64,000 nt of DNA from Flavobacteriaceae bacterium (GTDB lineage Bacteria > Bacteroidota > Bacteroidia > Flavobacteriales > Flavobacteriaceae): positions 729,287 to 793,286 of the forward strand of contig JAGYIX010000003.1 of assembly GCA_018402205.1 (NCBI GenBank), read 5' to 3'. The translations under genes were made by a program, and so were the position numbers. The notes beneath the pieces are model-generated. The model had not been told where the DNA came from. It was given only the letters and a program-made list of their open reading frames with translations, and made no database searches. Shown here in pieces: positions 9,382 through 17,916 of the stretch (position 1 is the first letter of the stretch; every line of letters starts with the position of its first letter).

Positions 9382-10359
9382 ATGGATTGTTTTGCTCCCT
9401 ATCAGACTGCTTTTGAGCAGTCTTTAAAGACCTACAAATTGCCCTCAGAGCCTAGCGGGCTTTATGATCCGATTGCCTATATATTGCATTTAGGCGGAAA
9501 GCGCTTGCGCCCTTGCCTTGTGCTCGCTGCTTGCGAGGCCTGTAAAAAATCGTATGACCAAGCACATCAGGCAGCACTAGCGGTAGAGTTATTTCACAAC
9601 TTTACACTGATTCACGACGACATTATGGATGAGGCTCCGCTCAGAAGAGGAAAAGCCACCGTGCACTCGAAGTGGAACCTAAATACCGGTATCTTATCAG
9701 GAGATGCCATGCTGATTCTAGCCTACCAGCAGTTCGCGCATTACAATGTTTCTTTACAAGCAACTCTTAACGCTCTTTTCAGCCAAACAGCATTAGAGGT
9801 ATGTGAAGGGCAAGAATACGACGTAGCCTTTGAGCAAATGCCTCAAGTAAGTGAAGCAGCTTACCTAAAAATGATTCAGTTTAAAACGGCGGTACTCGTG
9901 GCAGCAGCACTCAAAATGGGGGCGCTTATTGGAGAGGCCGATTCTGTCAGCGCTGAACTTTTTTACGATTTTGGGTTAGCCTTGGGTACCGCATTTCAAA
10001 TTCAAGACGATTATCTCGACGCCTTTGGCGATCCAGAAACTTTTGGAAAACAAGTGGGCGGAGATATACTCGAAAACAAGAAAACTTATTTGGTGGTCAA
10101 ACTTCAAGAGCTAGGATCGTCTAGTCAGCGCGACACTCTTGATTATTGGTTTGGAGGTAACGCGAATACAGAAAGTCAGAAAAAGGTAACTGAGGTCAAA
10201 AAATTATTTGCAGAAAGTGGGGCTGCCGAAGCCACTAGAGAAGCGGTACATGCATTTACCAAAGAAAGTCAGCAAATTTTAATTACTCTTGAAAAAAGAG
10301 GTATAAACACCACTATCCTAAAAGCTTTTAGTGAGGCCCTTCTTCTTAGAAACCTTTAA
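9382..10359 (+). CDS. polyprenyl (geranylgeranyl-type) diphosphate synthase
   Basis: A 325-residue trans-isoprenyl diphosphate synthase that condenses IPP with allylic diphosphates. It has GGKRLRP, the first Asp-rich motif DDIMD (residues ~80-84) and the second DDYLD (~210), both Mg-binding. It could supply farnesyl or geranylgeranyl diphosphate for quinones and carotenoids. It is convergent with, and overlaps by 14 nt, the lycopene cyclase gene, which supports a carotenoid role. The exact chain length cannot be read from sequence alone. Confidence 0.88.
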   Translation: MDCFAPYQTAFEQSLKTYKLPSEPSGLYDPIAYILHLGGKRLRPCLVLAACEACKKSYDQAHQAALAVELFHNFTLIHDDIMDEAPLRRGKATVHSKWNLNTGILSGDAMLILAYQQFAHYNVSLQATLNALFSQTALEVCEGQEYDVAFEQMPQVSEAAYLKMIQFKTAVLVAAALKMGALIGEADSVSAELFYDFGLALGTAFQIQDDYLDAFGDPETFGKQVGGDILENKKTYLVVKLQELGSSSQRDTLDYWFGGNANTESQKKVTEVKKLFAESGAAEATREAVHAFTKESQQILITLEKRGINTTILKAFSEALLLRNL

Positions 10360-11491
10360 GCAAACGCTTAAAGAGGGCCATTAAAAAAGGCCAGGGCTTA
10401 TTGGCGGCCATAATAGATAGCTCTTGAAGAAAGTGCGTTTTCTCTCCTAGAAATTTCAGAATCAATTGAGGCTTTCTTTTCTGAAACAGCCGTGAAAATA
10501 TAGAGGCCCCCAGGTGATTCTTCTGGTCTAAAATATCGAGCAATAGCAAATCGTAAAACCAGAATCGATCTTTTTGCTGAACCGTATTCAGTGATTGACC
10601 TTTAATCAGGGCCTTTACTAGTCGCTGCACCCTAACTACGGTTCGATCAAAGGTGAAGCCTGTTGAGGGCTTGGCCCATCCGGCCGCTAATCCAATAGGT
10701 ATAATACGTGAAGAATCTGTTTGCCAAAGTGGGTAGCACGACATGGGTATGCTTCCCTGCTCGGTCTGAAGTATTTCATACTCCCTAATGCCTCTTTCTT
10801 CTAGGTAAGCCTCAATTTCATCAAGATATGCCTTGTACGACAGCTTTTCGTGTGAGAATAGGGTGTACTCGACTAGGGCCTGGTCAGATGCAGTGGGCAG
10901 TACATACATGAAACGGGTGTTGCCCTTTTGGGGCACACTAAAGTCCATAAAAAGGGCCTGATGTGGATTAAAGCTGGGCGTTTTGGTCTTTATAAATAAG
11001 CCTACAAAATGCTGCTGTAGCACAGGGTAATCTTTTGATTGGGCCAATAATGTATAGTCGAACCTAGAATCAAAAACACGGCGGGCATAGAAAGAGGTTC
11101 CTTTGGTATGAATAGCCACTTGTTGCCCTTCTTCACTAAGATTTAACACTTCATCTTCGCACCAATGCACCTGTTTACTTGCTTTTAACCTAGGTCGAAA
11201 GTAATCGTGAAAATCAACTCCCTTAATCATTTGATAGGTGTAAGGGGCAATAGATTGATAGGCCGAATGCGGTGTATCTCCGGCATAAATCTGCGTCCAA
11301 CGGTGAGAGACTAAATGATCTAGGGGGTGCGTTTTATCAGACCAAAAACACCAAGTACGGTCTTTATAGGCCTCGCCGGGGCGATCAATGATAAGCAGCG
11401 AACAATCTGAAAAATGCTCATGGGCCAGTAAAGACGAAGCGAGTAACGTACCCGAGGCGCCTGCCCCAATGATGGCATAATCAAAGTTCAT
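10346..11491 (-). CDS. crtY: lycopene beta-cyclase
   Basis: A 381-residue FAD-dependent enzyme of the CrtY/CrtL family that cyclises lycopene ends to beta-rings. It has an N-terminal dinucleotide fold (IIGAGASGTLLA), the family signature DRTWCFW (residues ~44-50), and a central IPIGLAAGWAKPSTGF motif. It converges on a prenyl diphosphate synthase. A beta-carotene or zeaxanthin end product, as in many marine flavobacteria, is an inference. Phytoene synthase and desaturase are not in this window. Confidence 0.88.
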   Translation of the reverse strand: MNFDYAIIGAGASGTLLASSLLAHEHFSDCSLLIIDRPGEAYKDRTWCFWSDKTHPLDHLVSHRWTQIYAGDTPHSAYQSIAPYTYQMIKGVDFHDYFRPRLKASKQVHWCEDEVLNLSEEGQQVAIHTKGTSFYARRVFDSRFDYTLLAQSKDYPVLQQHFVGLFIKTKTPSFNPHQALFMDFSVPQKGNTRFMYVLPTASDQALVEYTLFSHEKLSYKAYLDEIEAYLEERGIREYEILQTEQGSIPMSCYPLWQTDSSRIIPIGLAAGWAKPSTGFTFDRTVVRVQRLVKALIKGQSLNTVQQKDRFWFYDLLLLDILDQKNHLGASIFSRLFQKRKPQLILKFLGEKTHFLQELSIMAANKPWPFLMALFKRLLKGF

Positions 11492-11526
11492 AAAATAAAG
11501 ATAGGGCCTATTTCAGTCAAATCGAT

Positions 11527-11545
11527 TAGTTTTGTCTGTCAAAAC
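11527..11545 (+). promoter_or_regulatory. promoter and small palindrome before the ZIP gene
   Basis: TAGTTTTG at 11527-11534 matches TAnnTTTG. It overlaps an inverted repeat GTTTTG-tctgt-CAAAAC (11529-11545) that could be an operator. The ATG follows at 11555. Confidence 0.4.
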
Positions 11546-11554
11546 AAAATAGGT

Positions 11555-12376
11555 ATGCAGTCTATTCTTGATTTTTTTGAAGGGCTACACCCGGTCATGG
11601 GGGCACTCATCGCCACCCTATTTACTTGGGGAGTAACAGCTGCGGGGGCAGCGTTAGTCTTCTTTTTTAAAACCATGAATCGAGCAGTTCTAGACGGATT
11701 TCTTGGTTTTACTGGCGGAGTAATGGTTGCCGCGAGTTTTTGGAGTCTTCTGGCTCCAGGAATAGAAATGAGCCCTGGAGACGGGTTTGTAAAGGTTGTT
11801 CCGGCTGCTATAGGATTCGTTCTTGGCGCGGCCTTTATCTTTGTGCTGGATAAGATCTTGCCTCACATTCACATCAATTTTAAAGAACACGAAAAAGAGG
11901 GGGTAAAAACCCCTTGGCACCGCACTACCCTACTTACCCTTGCCATTACGCTGCACAATATTCCTGAAGGACTCGCCGTGGGCGTACTTTTTGGAGGGGT
12001 GGCCGCCGGATTCGAAGGCGCAACTATAGCAGGAGCAGTGACGCTTGCCATTGGTATTGGATTGCAAAATTTTCCAGAAGGATTCGCGGTAGCCATGCCG
12101 CTTAGAAGACATGGCCTTAGCCGCAGAAAAAGCTTTATGCTAGGCCAATCTTCGGCCATGGTTGAACCCATTGCTGCAGTTTTAGGAGCATGGGCTGTTT
12201 ATACCTTTCAGCCATTACTACCCTACGCTTTGGCGTTTGCAGCCGGAGCCATGATCTTTGTAGTAATAGAAGAAGTAATTCCAGAAACGCAACGCGATAA
12301 ATACACAGACATTGCTTCGATGGGATTCATTGGCGGATTCGTAGTGATGATGGTGCTAGATGTCGCACTAGGCTAA
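11555..12376 (+). CDS. ZIP-family divalent metal transporter
   Basis: A 273-residue inner-membrane protein with about eight helices. The paired ZIP signatures are LTLHNIPEGLAVGV in helix 4 and IGLQNFPEGFAVAMPL in helix 5, with the metal-binding His/Asn/Pro-Glu-Gly residues. A His-containing loop (HIHINFKEHE) lies between helices 3 and 4. It probably imports zinc or iron, as ZupT-like proteins do. It is divergent from crtY and followed 26 nt later by a DUF2141 protein. Confidence 0.88.
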   Translation: MQSILDFFEGLHPVMGALIATLFTWGVTAAGAALVFFFKTMNRAVLDGFLGFTGGVMVAASFWSLLAPGIEMSPGDGFVKVVPAAIGFVLGAAFIFVLDKILPHIHINFKEHEKEGVKTPWHRTTLLTLAITLHNIPEGLAVGVLFGGVAAGFEGATIAGAVTLAIGIGLQNFPEGFAVAMPLRRHGLSRRKSFMLGQSSAMVEPIAAVLGAWAVYTFQPLLPYALAFAAGAMIFVVIEEVIPETQRDKYTDIASMGFIGGFVVMMVLDVALG

Positions 12377-12402
12377 ATGGGTTGTATATTCGCTAAAAAG
12401 CT

Positions 12403-12843
12403 ATGAATCATTTGGTTGCACTAGTATGTTCTTTAATCTATGCCTTTTTAGGTAGCGATACTTCGGTGCCTCTAAAGGATGATTCTCTTAAACTTTTAAT
12501 TAAAAACACTTCTAGCTCCAAGGCCCCTATTATAGTGGTGGCCTACGCTGAAGAAGAGCATTTTTTAACCGAAAAAGGAAAGGTGCTTCAAGGCCAAAAG
12601 CAGATTGCAAACGACACCCTAGAATTTGTTATAGACCAGTTAGATCCGGGAACCTACGCCCTAGTAGTTTTTGAAGACCTCAACGAGAATGGGCTTTTGG
12701 ATCGAAACAAACTGGGCATCCCGCAAGAGCCCTTTGGCTTCTCTAAGGCCAAAATGGGTCTTTTTGGCCCACCTTCATTCGCGAAGGCCTCGTTTGCTTT
12801 TCCGCAAGAAAACGCCATCGAGGTACAGTTAAAAAGCCTTTAG
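12403..12843 (+). CDS. DUF2141 secreted protein
   Basis: A 146-residue protein with a short N-terminal hydrophobic leader and a DUF2141 domain: LDPGTYALVVFEDLNENGLLDRN followed by LGIPQEPFGFSK is the family's conserved core. The domain is a predicted beta-sandwich of unknown role, common in Bacteroidota. It follows the ZIP gene on the same strand and converges with the Feo operon, overlapping by 4 nt. Confidence 0.78.
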   Translation: MNHLVALVCSLIYAFLGSDTSVPLKDDSLKLLIKNTSSSKAPIIVVAYAEEEHFLTEKGKVLQGQKQIANDTLEFVIDQLDPGTYALVVFEDLNENGLLDRNKLGIPQEPFGFSKAKMGLFGPPSFAKASFAFPQENAIEVQLKSL

Positions 12844-12965
12844 TGACAGCCCGAACCGCAGTTGCAATCGCTGTCTGACTTTTTCTTTGAAAAGCCTCCC
12901 CATTTGCGCATCAAATAGAGCACAGCAAGAATAAGTACTCCGTATACAAAAACCTTCTGTAGCAT
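12840..12965 (-). CDS. FeoB-associated Cys-rich membrane protein
   Basis: A 41-residue protein with one hydrophobic helix (residues ~4-20) and a Cys/His tail, CNCGSGCH. This is the typical small partner found directly after feoB (FeoB-associated Cys-rich family). Its ATG overlaps the feoB stop by one base (TAATG), which fixes the start; a longer reading frame runs back into feoB. It may help iron handling at the FeoB pore. Confidence 0.82.
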   Translation of the reverse strand: MLQKVFVYGVLILAVLYLMRKWGGFSKKKSDSDCNCGSGCH

Positions 12966-15067
12966 TAGGCGAGTAATTGATAGGTGAGCAAAGAGGCGGT
13001 ATAGGCTAACACGGTCATAAAGACCAGTTGTATCATGGGCCATTTCCATGAGTTGGTTTCTTTTTTCACTACGGCCAGGGTGCTCATGCACTGCATGGCT
13101 AAGGCGTAAAAGATGAGAATCGAGGCTCCTGTGGCTAAATTAAATACGGGCTTACCGAGCGCGTCGCGCTCTAGGGCCATTCTTCCGGCTATGGTCGATT
13201 CTTCGGCGTCTTGCACACTGTAGATGGTGGCTAGCGTACCCACAAAAACCTCACGAGCGGCGAAAGAGGTGAGTAGGGCGATCCCGATTTTCCAGTCGTA
13301 TCCCAACGGGCGAACCGCGGGCTCGATAAATTTTCCCAGTTGACCGATATAGGAGTGCTCGAGTTTAAAGCTTGAAATGGCGCGTTCAAGATCGAGCTCA
13401 CTCACCGTTGGTTGATCGGTCTGAAAGCGCTCGGTGACTAATTGCTCGGCATTCTTAAACTCATTCGAATAGCCGTTTGAACCCAGAAACCAGATAACGA
13501 TTGACAGGGCCAGAATGACCTGTCCGGCCCCAACCACAAAGCTCTTGGTCTTTTCGAATACGGTGAATCCGACGTTTTTTAGTTGGGGTGTTTTAAAGGT
13601 GGGCATCTCAACCATGAAAAAATTCTTGCGGTCAATCTTCAGATTTCGGCTGAGCAAAGCGGCTGCGAGCAGCGAAGCCAAAAATCCGAGAAAATACAGG
13701 CCGGTAAGCACCAGGGCCTGGTACCCAAGGCCAAAAAAACGTCCTTCAGGAATAACCAGAGCAATGATAATAAGATACACCGGAAGCCTGGCTGAACAGG
13801 TAGTGAAGGGCACCACTAGAATGGTCACCAAACGCTCTTTCCAATTCTCGATAGTACGTGTAGCCATTACGGCCGGAATCGCACAGGCCATACCCGACAT
13901 CAGGGGTACCACACTTTTTCCGCTTAATCCGAACGGACGCATTAAACGATCCATCAAAAACACCACCCTAGACATGTAGCCCGATTCTTCTAACAGCGAG
14001 ATAAAGAAAAATAAAAAGGCAATCTGTGGAATAAAGATGACCACCCCTCCTATTCCGGCAATAATGCCCTCTGCCACAAGATCGGTGAGCACCCCAGGGG
14101 GCAATGTGACCTTGACCCACTCCGCTAATTGGCCGAAAAAGCCATCGATTGCGTCCATGGGGTAACTACTAAAATCAAAGATTACCTGAAAGATGCTAAA
14201 CAGAATCACAAAAAAGATAAGGTATCCCCATATCTTATGGGTGAACAAACGGTCTAAGCGACCTTGCAGCCCATCGGCCTTTGAGAAATCTTTCTCATAC
14301 CCTAGCTTCAAGGCCTCGTTGATAAACTGATAGCGCAATACCGTCTCTCGGTGCTGCATGCGCTTTAGTTCTTCTTTTGATTTGGTGCTAAACCCCGACT
14401 GATCCGCTATGCTCTGTCGCTCAATGGGCATAAAATTCACATCTTGAGTAATGGCTAGCCACAATTTATAGAGAGCGATCTTCGGATAGGTTTTTTTCAA
14501 TCCTTCAAAGTAAAGCACATCAATTCTGTTAATGTCTAAAACGGAGCTGTTTGACAGCGATTCGTGATCGATAAGAAGCTCCTTTAGGGTGCTGATTCCA
14601 CTATTTTTTCGGGTACTTATAAGGGCAATACGTGTATCGAGTGCCTTTTCTAAAGAAGTAACGTCTAGTGCTACTCCTAAAGCCCGCATGCGATCTGACA
14701 TGTTTATCGCCAAGATGGTTTTGATGCCCAGATCTTTAATTTGAGTGAATAGCAAGAGGTTTCTCTTGAGATTTTCTACTTCGGCGATAACCACTACCAC
14801 ATCGGGATAATCTGCGTCGCGCTGATTGAGTAAGATTTCAACGGCAACACTCTCATCAAGTGAGGTGGTATTTAGACTATACGCTCCGGGTAAATCAATG
14901 ACACGTGCAGCTAAGTCTTCGGTAAGCTGGCATGAACCTGTTTTCTTCTCGACGGTAATGCCCGGATAGTTTCCGACCTTTTGCCTTAAACCTGTTAATG
15001 CATTGAAGATCGATGACTTACCCGTATTTGGGTTTCCGATTAACGCTACCTTCAACTCTTTTTTCAT
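12965..15067 (-). CDS. feoB: ferrous iron transporter B
   Basis: A 700-residue Fe(II) permease. The N-terminal G domain has G1 GNPNTGKS, the GNYPGITVEKK loop, G3 DLPG and G4 NMSD. A helical spacer and about nine membrane helices with two Gate domains follow. Length is normal for FeoB. It lies 3 nt after feoA and is followed by the Cys-rich FeoB partner, so this is a complete FeoA-FeoB-FeoC-like operon. Confidence 0.96.
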   Translation of the reverse strand: MKKELKVALIGNPNTGKSSIFNALTGLRQKVGNYPGITVEKKTGSCQLTEDLAARVIDLPGAYSLNTTSLDESVAVEILLNQRDADYPDVVVVIAEVENLKRNLLLFTQIKDLGIKTILAINMSDRMRALGVALDVTSLEKALDTRIALISTRKNSGISTLKELLIDHESLSNSSVLDINRIDVLYFEGLKKTYPKIALYKLWLAITQDVNFMPIERQSIADQSGFSTKSKEELKRMQHRETVLRYQFINEALKLGYEKDFSKADGLQGRLDRLFTHKIWGYLIFFVILFSIFQVIFDFSSYPMDAIDGFFGQLAEWVKVTLPPGVLTDLVAEGIIAGIGGVVIFIPQIAFLFFFISLLEESGYMSRVVFLMDRLMRPFGLSGKSVVPLMSGMACAIPAVMATRTIENWKERLVTILVVPFTTCSARLPVYLIIIALVIPEGRFFGLGYQALVLTGLYFLGFLASLLAAALLSRNLKIDRKNFFMVEMPTFKTPQLKNVGFTVFEKTKSFVVGAGQVILALSIVIWFLGSNGYSNEFKNAEQLVTERFQTDQPTVSELDLERAISSFKLEHSYIGQLGKFIEPAVRPLGYDWKIGIALLTSFAAREVFVGTLATIYSVQDAEESTIAGRMALERDALGKPVFNLATGASILIFYALAMQCMSTLAVVKKETNSWKWPMIQLVFMTVLAYTASLLTYQLLA

Positions 15068-15070
15068 CGG

Positions 15071-15298
15071 CTAGGGCTTCAGATCAATATGCACATAACG
15101 CGCCATGTCTCTTCGAATGGCGATGCGCGATCCGTCTACCAAAAAATATAAGGGGTCATTAAGGGGTGCTATTTGAACCAACTCTACCTCGTTGCCAGGC
15201 AGGCAGCCAATCTCCATTAGCTTTACTGGCACGTGGGTGTCTAGTTCTTCAACTATAGTGCCCTTCTGCCCTACTTTCAAAAGATCTATTGAGATCAC
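15071..15298 (-). CDS. feoA: ferrous iron transport protein A
   Basis: A 75-residue SH3-like FeoA protein with KVGQKGTIVEELD, the KLMEIGCLPGNEVELV core and a C-terminal RIAIRRDMARYVHI. It starts at a GTG (15298); no in-frame ATG is available. It is the first gene of the feo operon and probably regulates FeoB. Confidence 0.93.
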   Translation of the reverse strand: MISIDLLKVGQKGTIVEELDTHVPVKLMEIGCLPGNEVELVQIAPLNDPLYFLVDGSRIAIRRDMARYVHIDLKP

Positions 15299-15306
15299 TA
15301 TGCTTA

Positions 15307-15322
15307 TTTAGAATAATTTAAA
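15307..15322. promoter_or_regulatory. possible iron-responsive operator before feoA
   Basis: An imperfect palindrome TTTAGAATAATTTAAA lies 8 nt upstream of the feoA start. Its position and AT-rich symmetry suggest a Fur- or DtxR-type box, but I cannot match it to a defined consensus. Confidence 0.3.
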
Positions 15323-15355
15323 GAAGGTAAAATTAAGCCAAATCTTTGGTTGCGC

Positions 15356-16030
15356 CTAGTTTCTGTAAGACGATTTCAAGACTTTTAGATCTTCGAGCAG
15401 TTGGGCCACCTCGTCGCTAGAGGTGCCGTCGTAAAAACCGCGAATGCGACGCTCTTTGTCGACCAAGATAAAATTTTCGGTGTGAATCATGTCGTAGGGG
15501 CCTCCATCACCATCGTCAAGCACCGCCAAATAAGACTTACGGGCTAGCTCATAAATCTGCTTCTTATCTCCGGTTACTAGGTTCCATTTGGCATCGATCA
15601 CCCCCTTTTCGAGGGCGTACTTTTTGAGCTGGGGCACCGAGTCGATTTCGGGGGTAACCGAATGCGAAAGCAACATCACCTCATCGTCGTCTTGGATTAT
15701 CTTTTGAATATCTACCATGTTAGCGGTCATCACCGGGCAGATAGTGGGGCAGGTGGTAAAAAAGAAGTCGGCTATGTAAATTTTTTGCGCATACTGCTTT
15801 TGGGTAACCGTATCGCCGTTTTGGTTAATCAACTTGAAATCAGCTATGCTGTGGTACTTTTTTACATAAACCAGGGTAGAGTCTACTAGATCGGGGTTAA
15901 CCATTGAGGGTTGGTAAATAGCTAGGCGTTTTTGAGGTTGCAGCGCCTGATACATCAACACTATAATTATGCCCGAAAGCACCGTTAGAACTATAAAAAA
16001 CAGACGATACCGTGCAAAGAATCTAAGCAT
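15356..16030 (-). CDS. SCO1/SenC copper chaperone-like protein
   Basis: Membrane-anchored thioredoxin-fold protein of the SCO family, which delivers copper to cytochrome oxidase or acts in thiol redox. One N-terminal helix is followed by the CxxxC metal site in TTCPTICPVM and the distal His in MIHTENFILVDKE. I use the ATG at 16030. The longer reading starts at a TTG five codons upstream. Confidence 0.9.
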   Translation of the reverse strand: MLRFFARYRLFFIVLTVLSGIIIVLMYQALQPQKRLAIYQPSMVNPDLVDSTLVYVKKYHSIADFKLINQNGDTVTQKQYAQKIYIADFFFTTCPTICPVMTANMVDIQKIIQDDDEVMLLSHSVTPEIDSVPQLKKYALEKGVIDAKWNLVTGDKKQIYELARKSYLAVLDDGDGGPYDMIHTENFILVDKERRIRGFYDGTSSDEVAQLLEDLKVLKSSYRN

Positions 16031-16075
16031 CTTATAAAGGTACAAACTGCACGGTTCAATTTCGGCGCGATTCGG

Positions 16076-16083
16076 TAACTTTG
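16076..16083 (+). promoter_or_regulatory. -7 promoter element of rseP
   Basis: TAACTTTG, identical to the element before the gene at 2185, lies 19 nt before the rseP ATG. Confidence 0.5.
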
Positions 16084-16102
16084 TGCTCGCTTAAATGAAG
16101 TC

Positions 16103-17452
16103 ATGACCGTTCAAATCATTCAATTTTTTGTGAGCCTTTCGCTGCTCATTGTACTGCACGAATTCGGACATTTTATACCTGCCCGCCTTTTCGGAACTCG
16201 GGTAGAAAAGTTTTTTCTGTTTTTCGACATTAAGTTCGCCCTTTTTAAGAAGAAGATCGGAGACACAGAATACGGCATAGGTTGGCTTCCGTTAGGCGGA
16301 TACGTCAAAATCTCAGGCATGATCGACGAATCGATGGACAAGGCTCAGATGGCCGAAGAACCAAAGCCCTGGGAGTTTCGATCAAAGCCCACCTGGCAGC
16401 GTTTAATAATTATGCTTGGCGGAGTAACTGTAAATTTTCTGCTTGCCGTAATCATCTATATCGGACTGGCCTTCGCCTATGGAGACGAATACATCCAAAA
16501 CGATTCCCTGAAGGGAGGCGTCTGGGTGGTTGAAGAAGAAATAGGATCCAAAATAGGCATACAAACCGGAGATGAGATTGTGGCAGTAGACGGCGAACCC
16601 ATCGATAGCTTCAACGCTGTTTTTCTAGAACTTATTAATGGTAACGAGCTCACCTTAAGACGAGACGGACAACTAATTACCCAACCCATTCCAGTTGATT
16701 TTATAGCCACCCTCATAGAAGACGAAAGCAAAGCGCGCTTTTTAAGCTACCGCTTGCCCTTCATTGTGGGGCAGGTGCCTGAAGATTCTCAAAATGTAAA
16801 CTCAGGGCTTCAGCCCGAAGACCAGATCACACGCATCGGAGACACCCCAATTGCCTTTTTTGATGAGGCTAAGGCGGTCATTGCGAGGTACAGCGGGCAA
16901 GAAACCACGGTAAGCGTTCAGCGCAAAGACGAGGCCTTCGAAACCCAAATTCGCGTGCAGGTGAGCGACAGTGCCACCATCGGAGTCATTCCCGCAGCAG
17001 CCTCAGCCTATCGATTGGCCGAGATGGGATACCTGAGCATACAGACCCAGAAATACGGTTTTTTCGAAGCCATTCCGGCCGGAATCAACACAGGAGTGTC
17101 TACCCTAAGCTCGTATGTAAAGCAATTTAAAAAGATCGTAAATCCGTCAACCGGAGCCTACAAAGGGGTCGGCGGATTCGCCGCCATCGGCAGCATGTTT
17201 CCGAAAGTTTGGGACTGGCGCTCGTTCTGGTCAACCACGGCACTTATCTCTATCATCTTGGCCTTTATGAATGTGCTACCTATTCCAGCTCTCGACGGAG
17301 GGCATGTAGTGTTTCTGCTCTACGAAATGATCTCTGGCCGAAAACCCAGCGACAAGGCCCTAGAGATTGGCCAAATGATCGGCTTCGCGCTCATCTTGGC
17401 CCTAGTGATTTTTGCGAACGGAAACGACCTGTTTCGCTTTTTGTTTAAGTAG
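16103..17452 (+). CDS. rseP: RIP site-2 metalloprotease RseP
   Basis: A 449-residue intramembrane zinc protease. HEFGH (residues ~19-23) is in the first helix. Two PDZ-like regions lie in the periplasmic middle (around residues 135-170 and 225-260). The third zinc ligand is in NVLPIPALDGGH near the C-terminus. It cleaves anti-sigma factors or signal peptides in the membrane. It is a single gene followed by tRNA-Asn. Confidence 0.93.
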   Translation: MTVQIIQFFVSLSLLIVLHEFGHFIPARLFGTRVEKFFLFFDIKFALFKKKIGDTEYGIGWLPLGGYVKISGMIDESMDKAQMAEEPKPWEFRSKPTWQRLIIMLGGVTVNFLLAVIIYIGLAFAYGDEYIQNDSLKGGVWVVEEEIGSKIGIQTGDEIVAVDGEPIDSFNAVFLELINGNELTLRRDGQLITQPIPVDFIATLIEDESKARFLSYRLPFIVGQVPEDSQNVNSGLQPEDQITRIGDTPIAFFDEAKAVIARYSGQETTVSVQRKDEAFETQIRVQVSDSATIGVIPAAASAYRLAEMGYLSIQTQKYGFFEAIPAGINTGVSTLSSYVKQFKKIVNPSTGAYKGVGGFAAIGSMFPKVWDWRSFWSTTALISIILAFMNVLPIPALDGGHVVFLLYEMISGRKPSDKALEIGQMIGFALILALVIFANGNDLFRFLFK

Positions 17453-17521
17453 ATCTATAGCAACTTAATTGAAGCTCGTAAACTTTTTAATCGAATCTTA
17501 TCGAAAAAAAAGTTTAAAATG

Positions 17522-17529
17522 TATATTTG
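17522..17529 (+). promoter_or_regulatory. -7 promoter element of tRNA-Asn
   Basis: TATATTTG is a full match to TAnnTTTG and lies 26 nt before the mature tRNA 5' end. Confidence 0.5.
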
Positions 17530-17555
17530 CACCCGCCTATTTAGTTAGGCTGCAT

Positions 17556-17629
17556 TCCTCCTTAGCTCAGTTGGTTAGAGCATCTGACTGTTAATCAGAG
17601 GGTCCTTGGTTCGAGCCCAAGAGGAGGAG
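17556..17629 (+). tRNA. tRNA-Asn (anticodon GTT)
   Basis: A 74-nt cloverleaf. The acceptor stem TCCTCCT/AGGAGGA is perfect, the D arm is GCTC...GAGC, the anticodon stem TCTGA/TCAGA holds loop CTGTTAA, and the T arm is CTTGG-TTCGAGC-CCAAG. CCA is not encoded. It marks the left edge of the repeat-delimited island, and the first repeat copy begins inside its 3' end. Confidence 0.95.
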
Positions 17630-17773
17630 CAAAACAAAAAGCCGCAGATTCATTTCTTGCGGCTTTTTTTATTTGCGACCCCTCGAAGGGCGAGAAGAGC
17701 CCAATGAGGCGCTCGAACGACCAAAATTCATCCAGTGGATGAATTTTAGTGAGAGGCGAGATGGTGCGCTGGC
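17626..17773 (+). repeat. island repeat module, copy 1 (at tRNA-Asn)
   Basis: It begins in the last bases of tRNA-Asn (GGAGC). It contains the terminator at 17641-17670, then a GCGACCCCTCGAAGG box, and a perfect palindrome around TCCAGTGGA (11-bp arms, 17735-17759) followed by AGTGAGAGGCGAGATGGTGC. The stretch 17626-17689 is identical over 64 nt to 20741-20804. The remaining bases up to the Fic gene at 17916 hold operator-like repeats. Confidence 0.85.
17641..17670 (+). terminator. terminator of tRNA-Asn
   Basis: Stem GCCGCA/TGCGGC, 11-nt loop and seven T. The same terminator recurs at 20756, 23211 and, with a changed loop, 31984. Confidence 0.85.
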
Positions 17774-17820
17774 GAAATGCCTTACGTTTCATACCCGAAA
17801 CATTGTGCCTCATGTCAACA

Positions 17821-17916
17821 AACGAGAGTAAAGACCACCTCTAAAAATACAATAAGGGTAATTATTTTGTATTTTTACCCTCGTTAAGAATTCAAGTGTA
17901 AAAGTTACTCTCGTTA
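17821..17916 (+). promoter_or_regulatory. operator array upstream of the first Fic gene
   Basis: Four copies of a TTACyCTCGTTA-like motif. Two face backward (17821-17831 and a weaker one at 17851-17862) and two forward (17875-17886 and 17905-17916). The last includes the A of the ATG start. The third overlaps a TATTTTTA -7-like element at 17870-17877. The arrangement fits autoregulation by the HTH domain of the Fic protein. Confidence 0.6.

Noticed and set aside
17595..17813. 72-residue open frame on the minus strand over tRNA-Asn and repeat copy 1
   Set aside because: It reads antisense through the tRNA and terminator.
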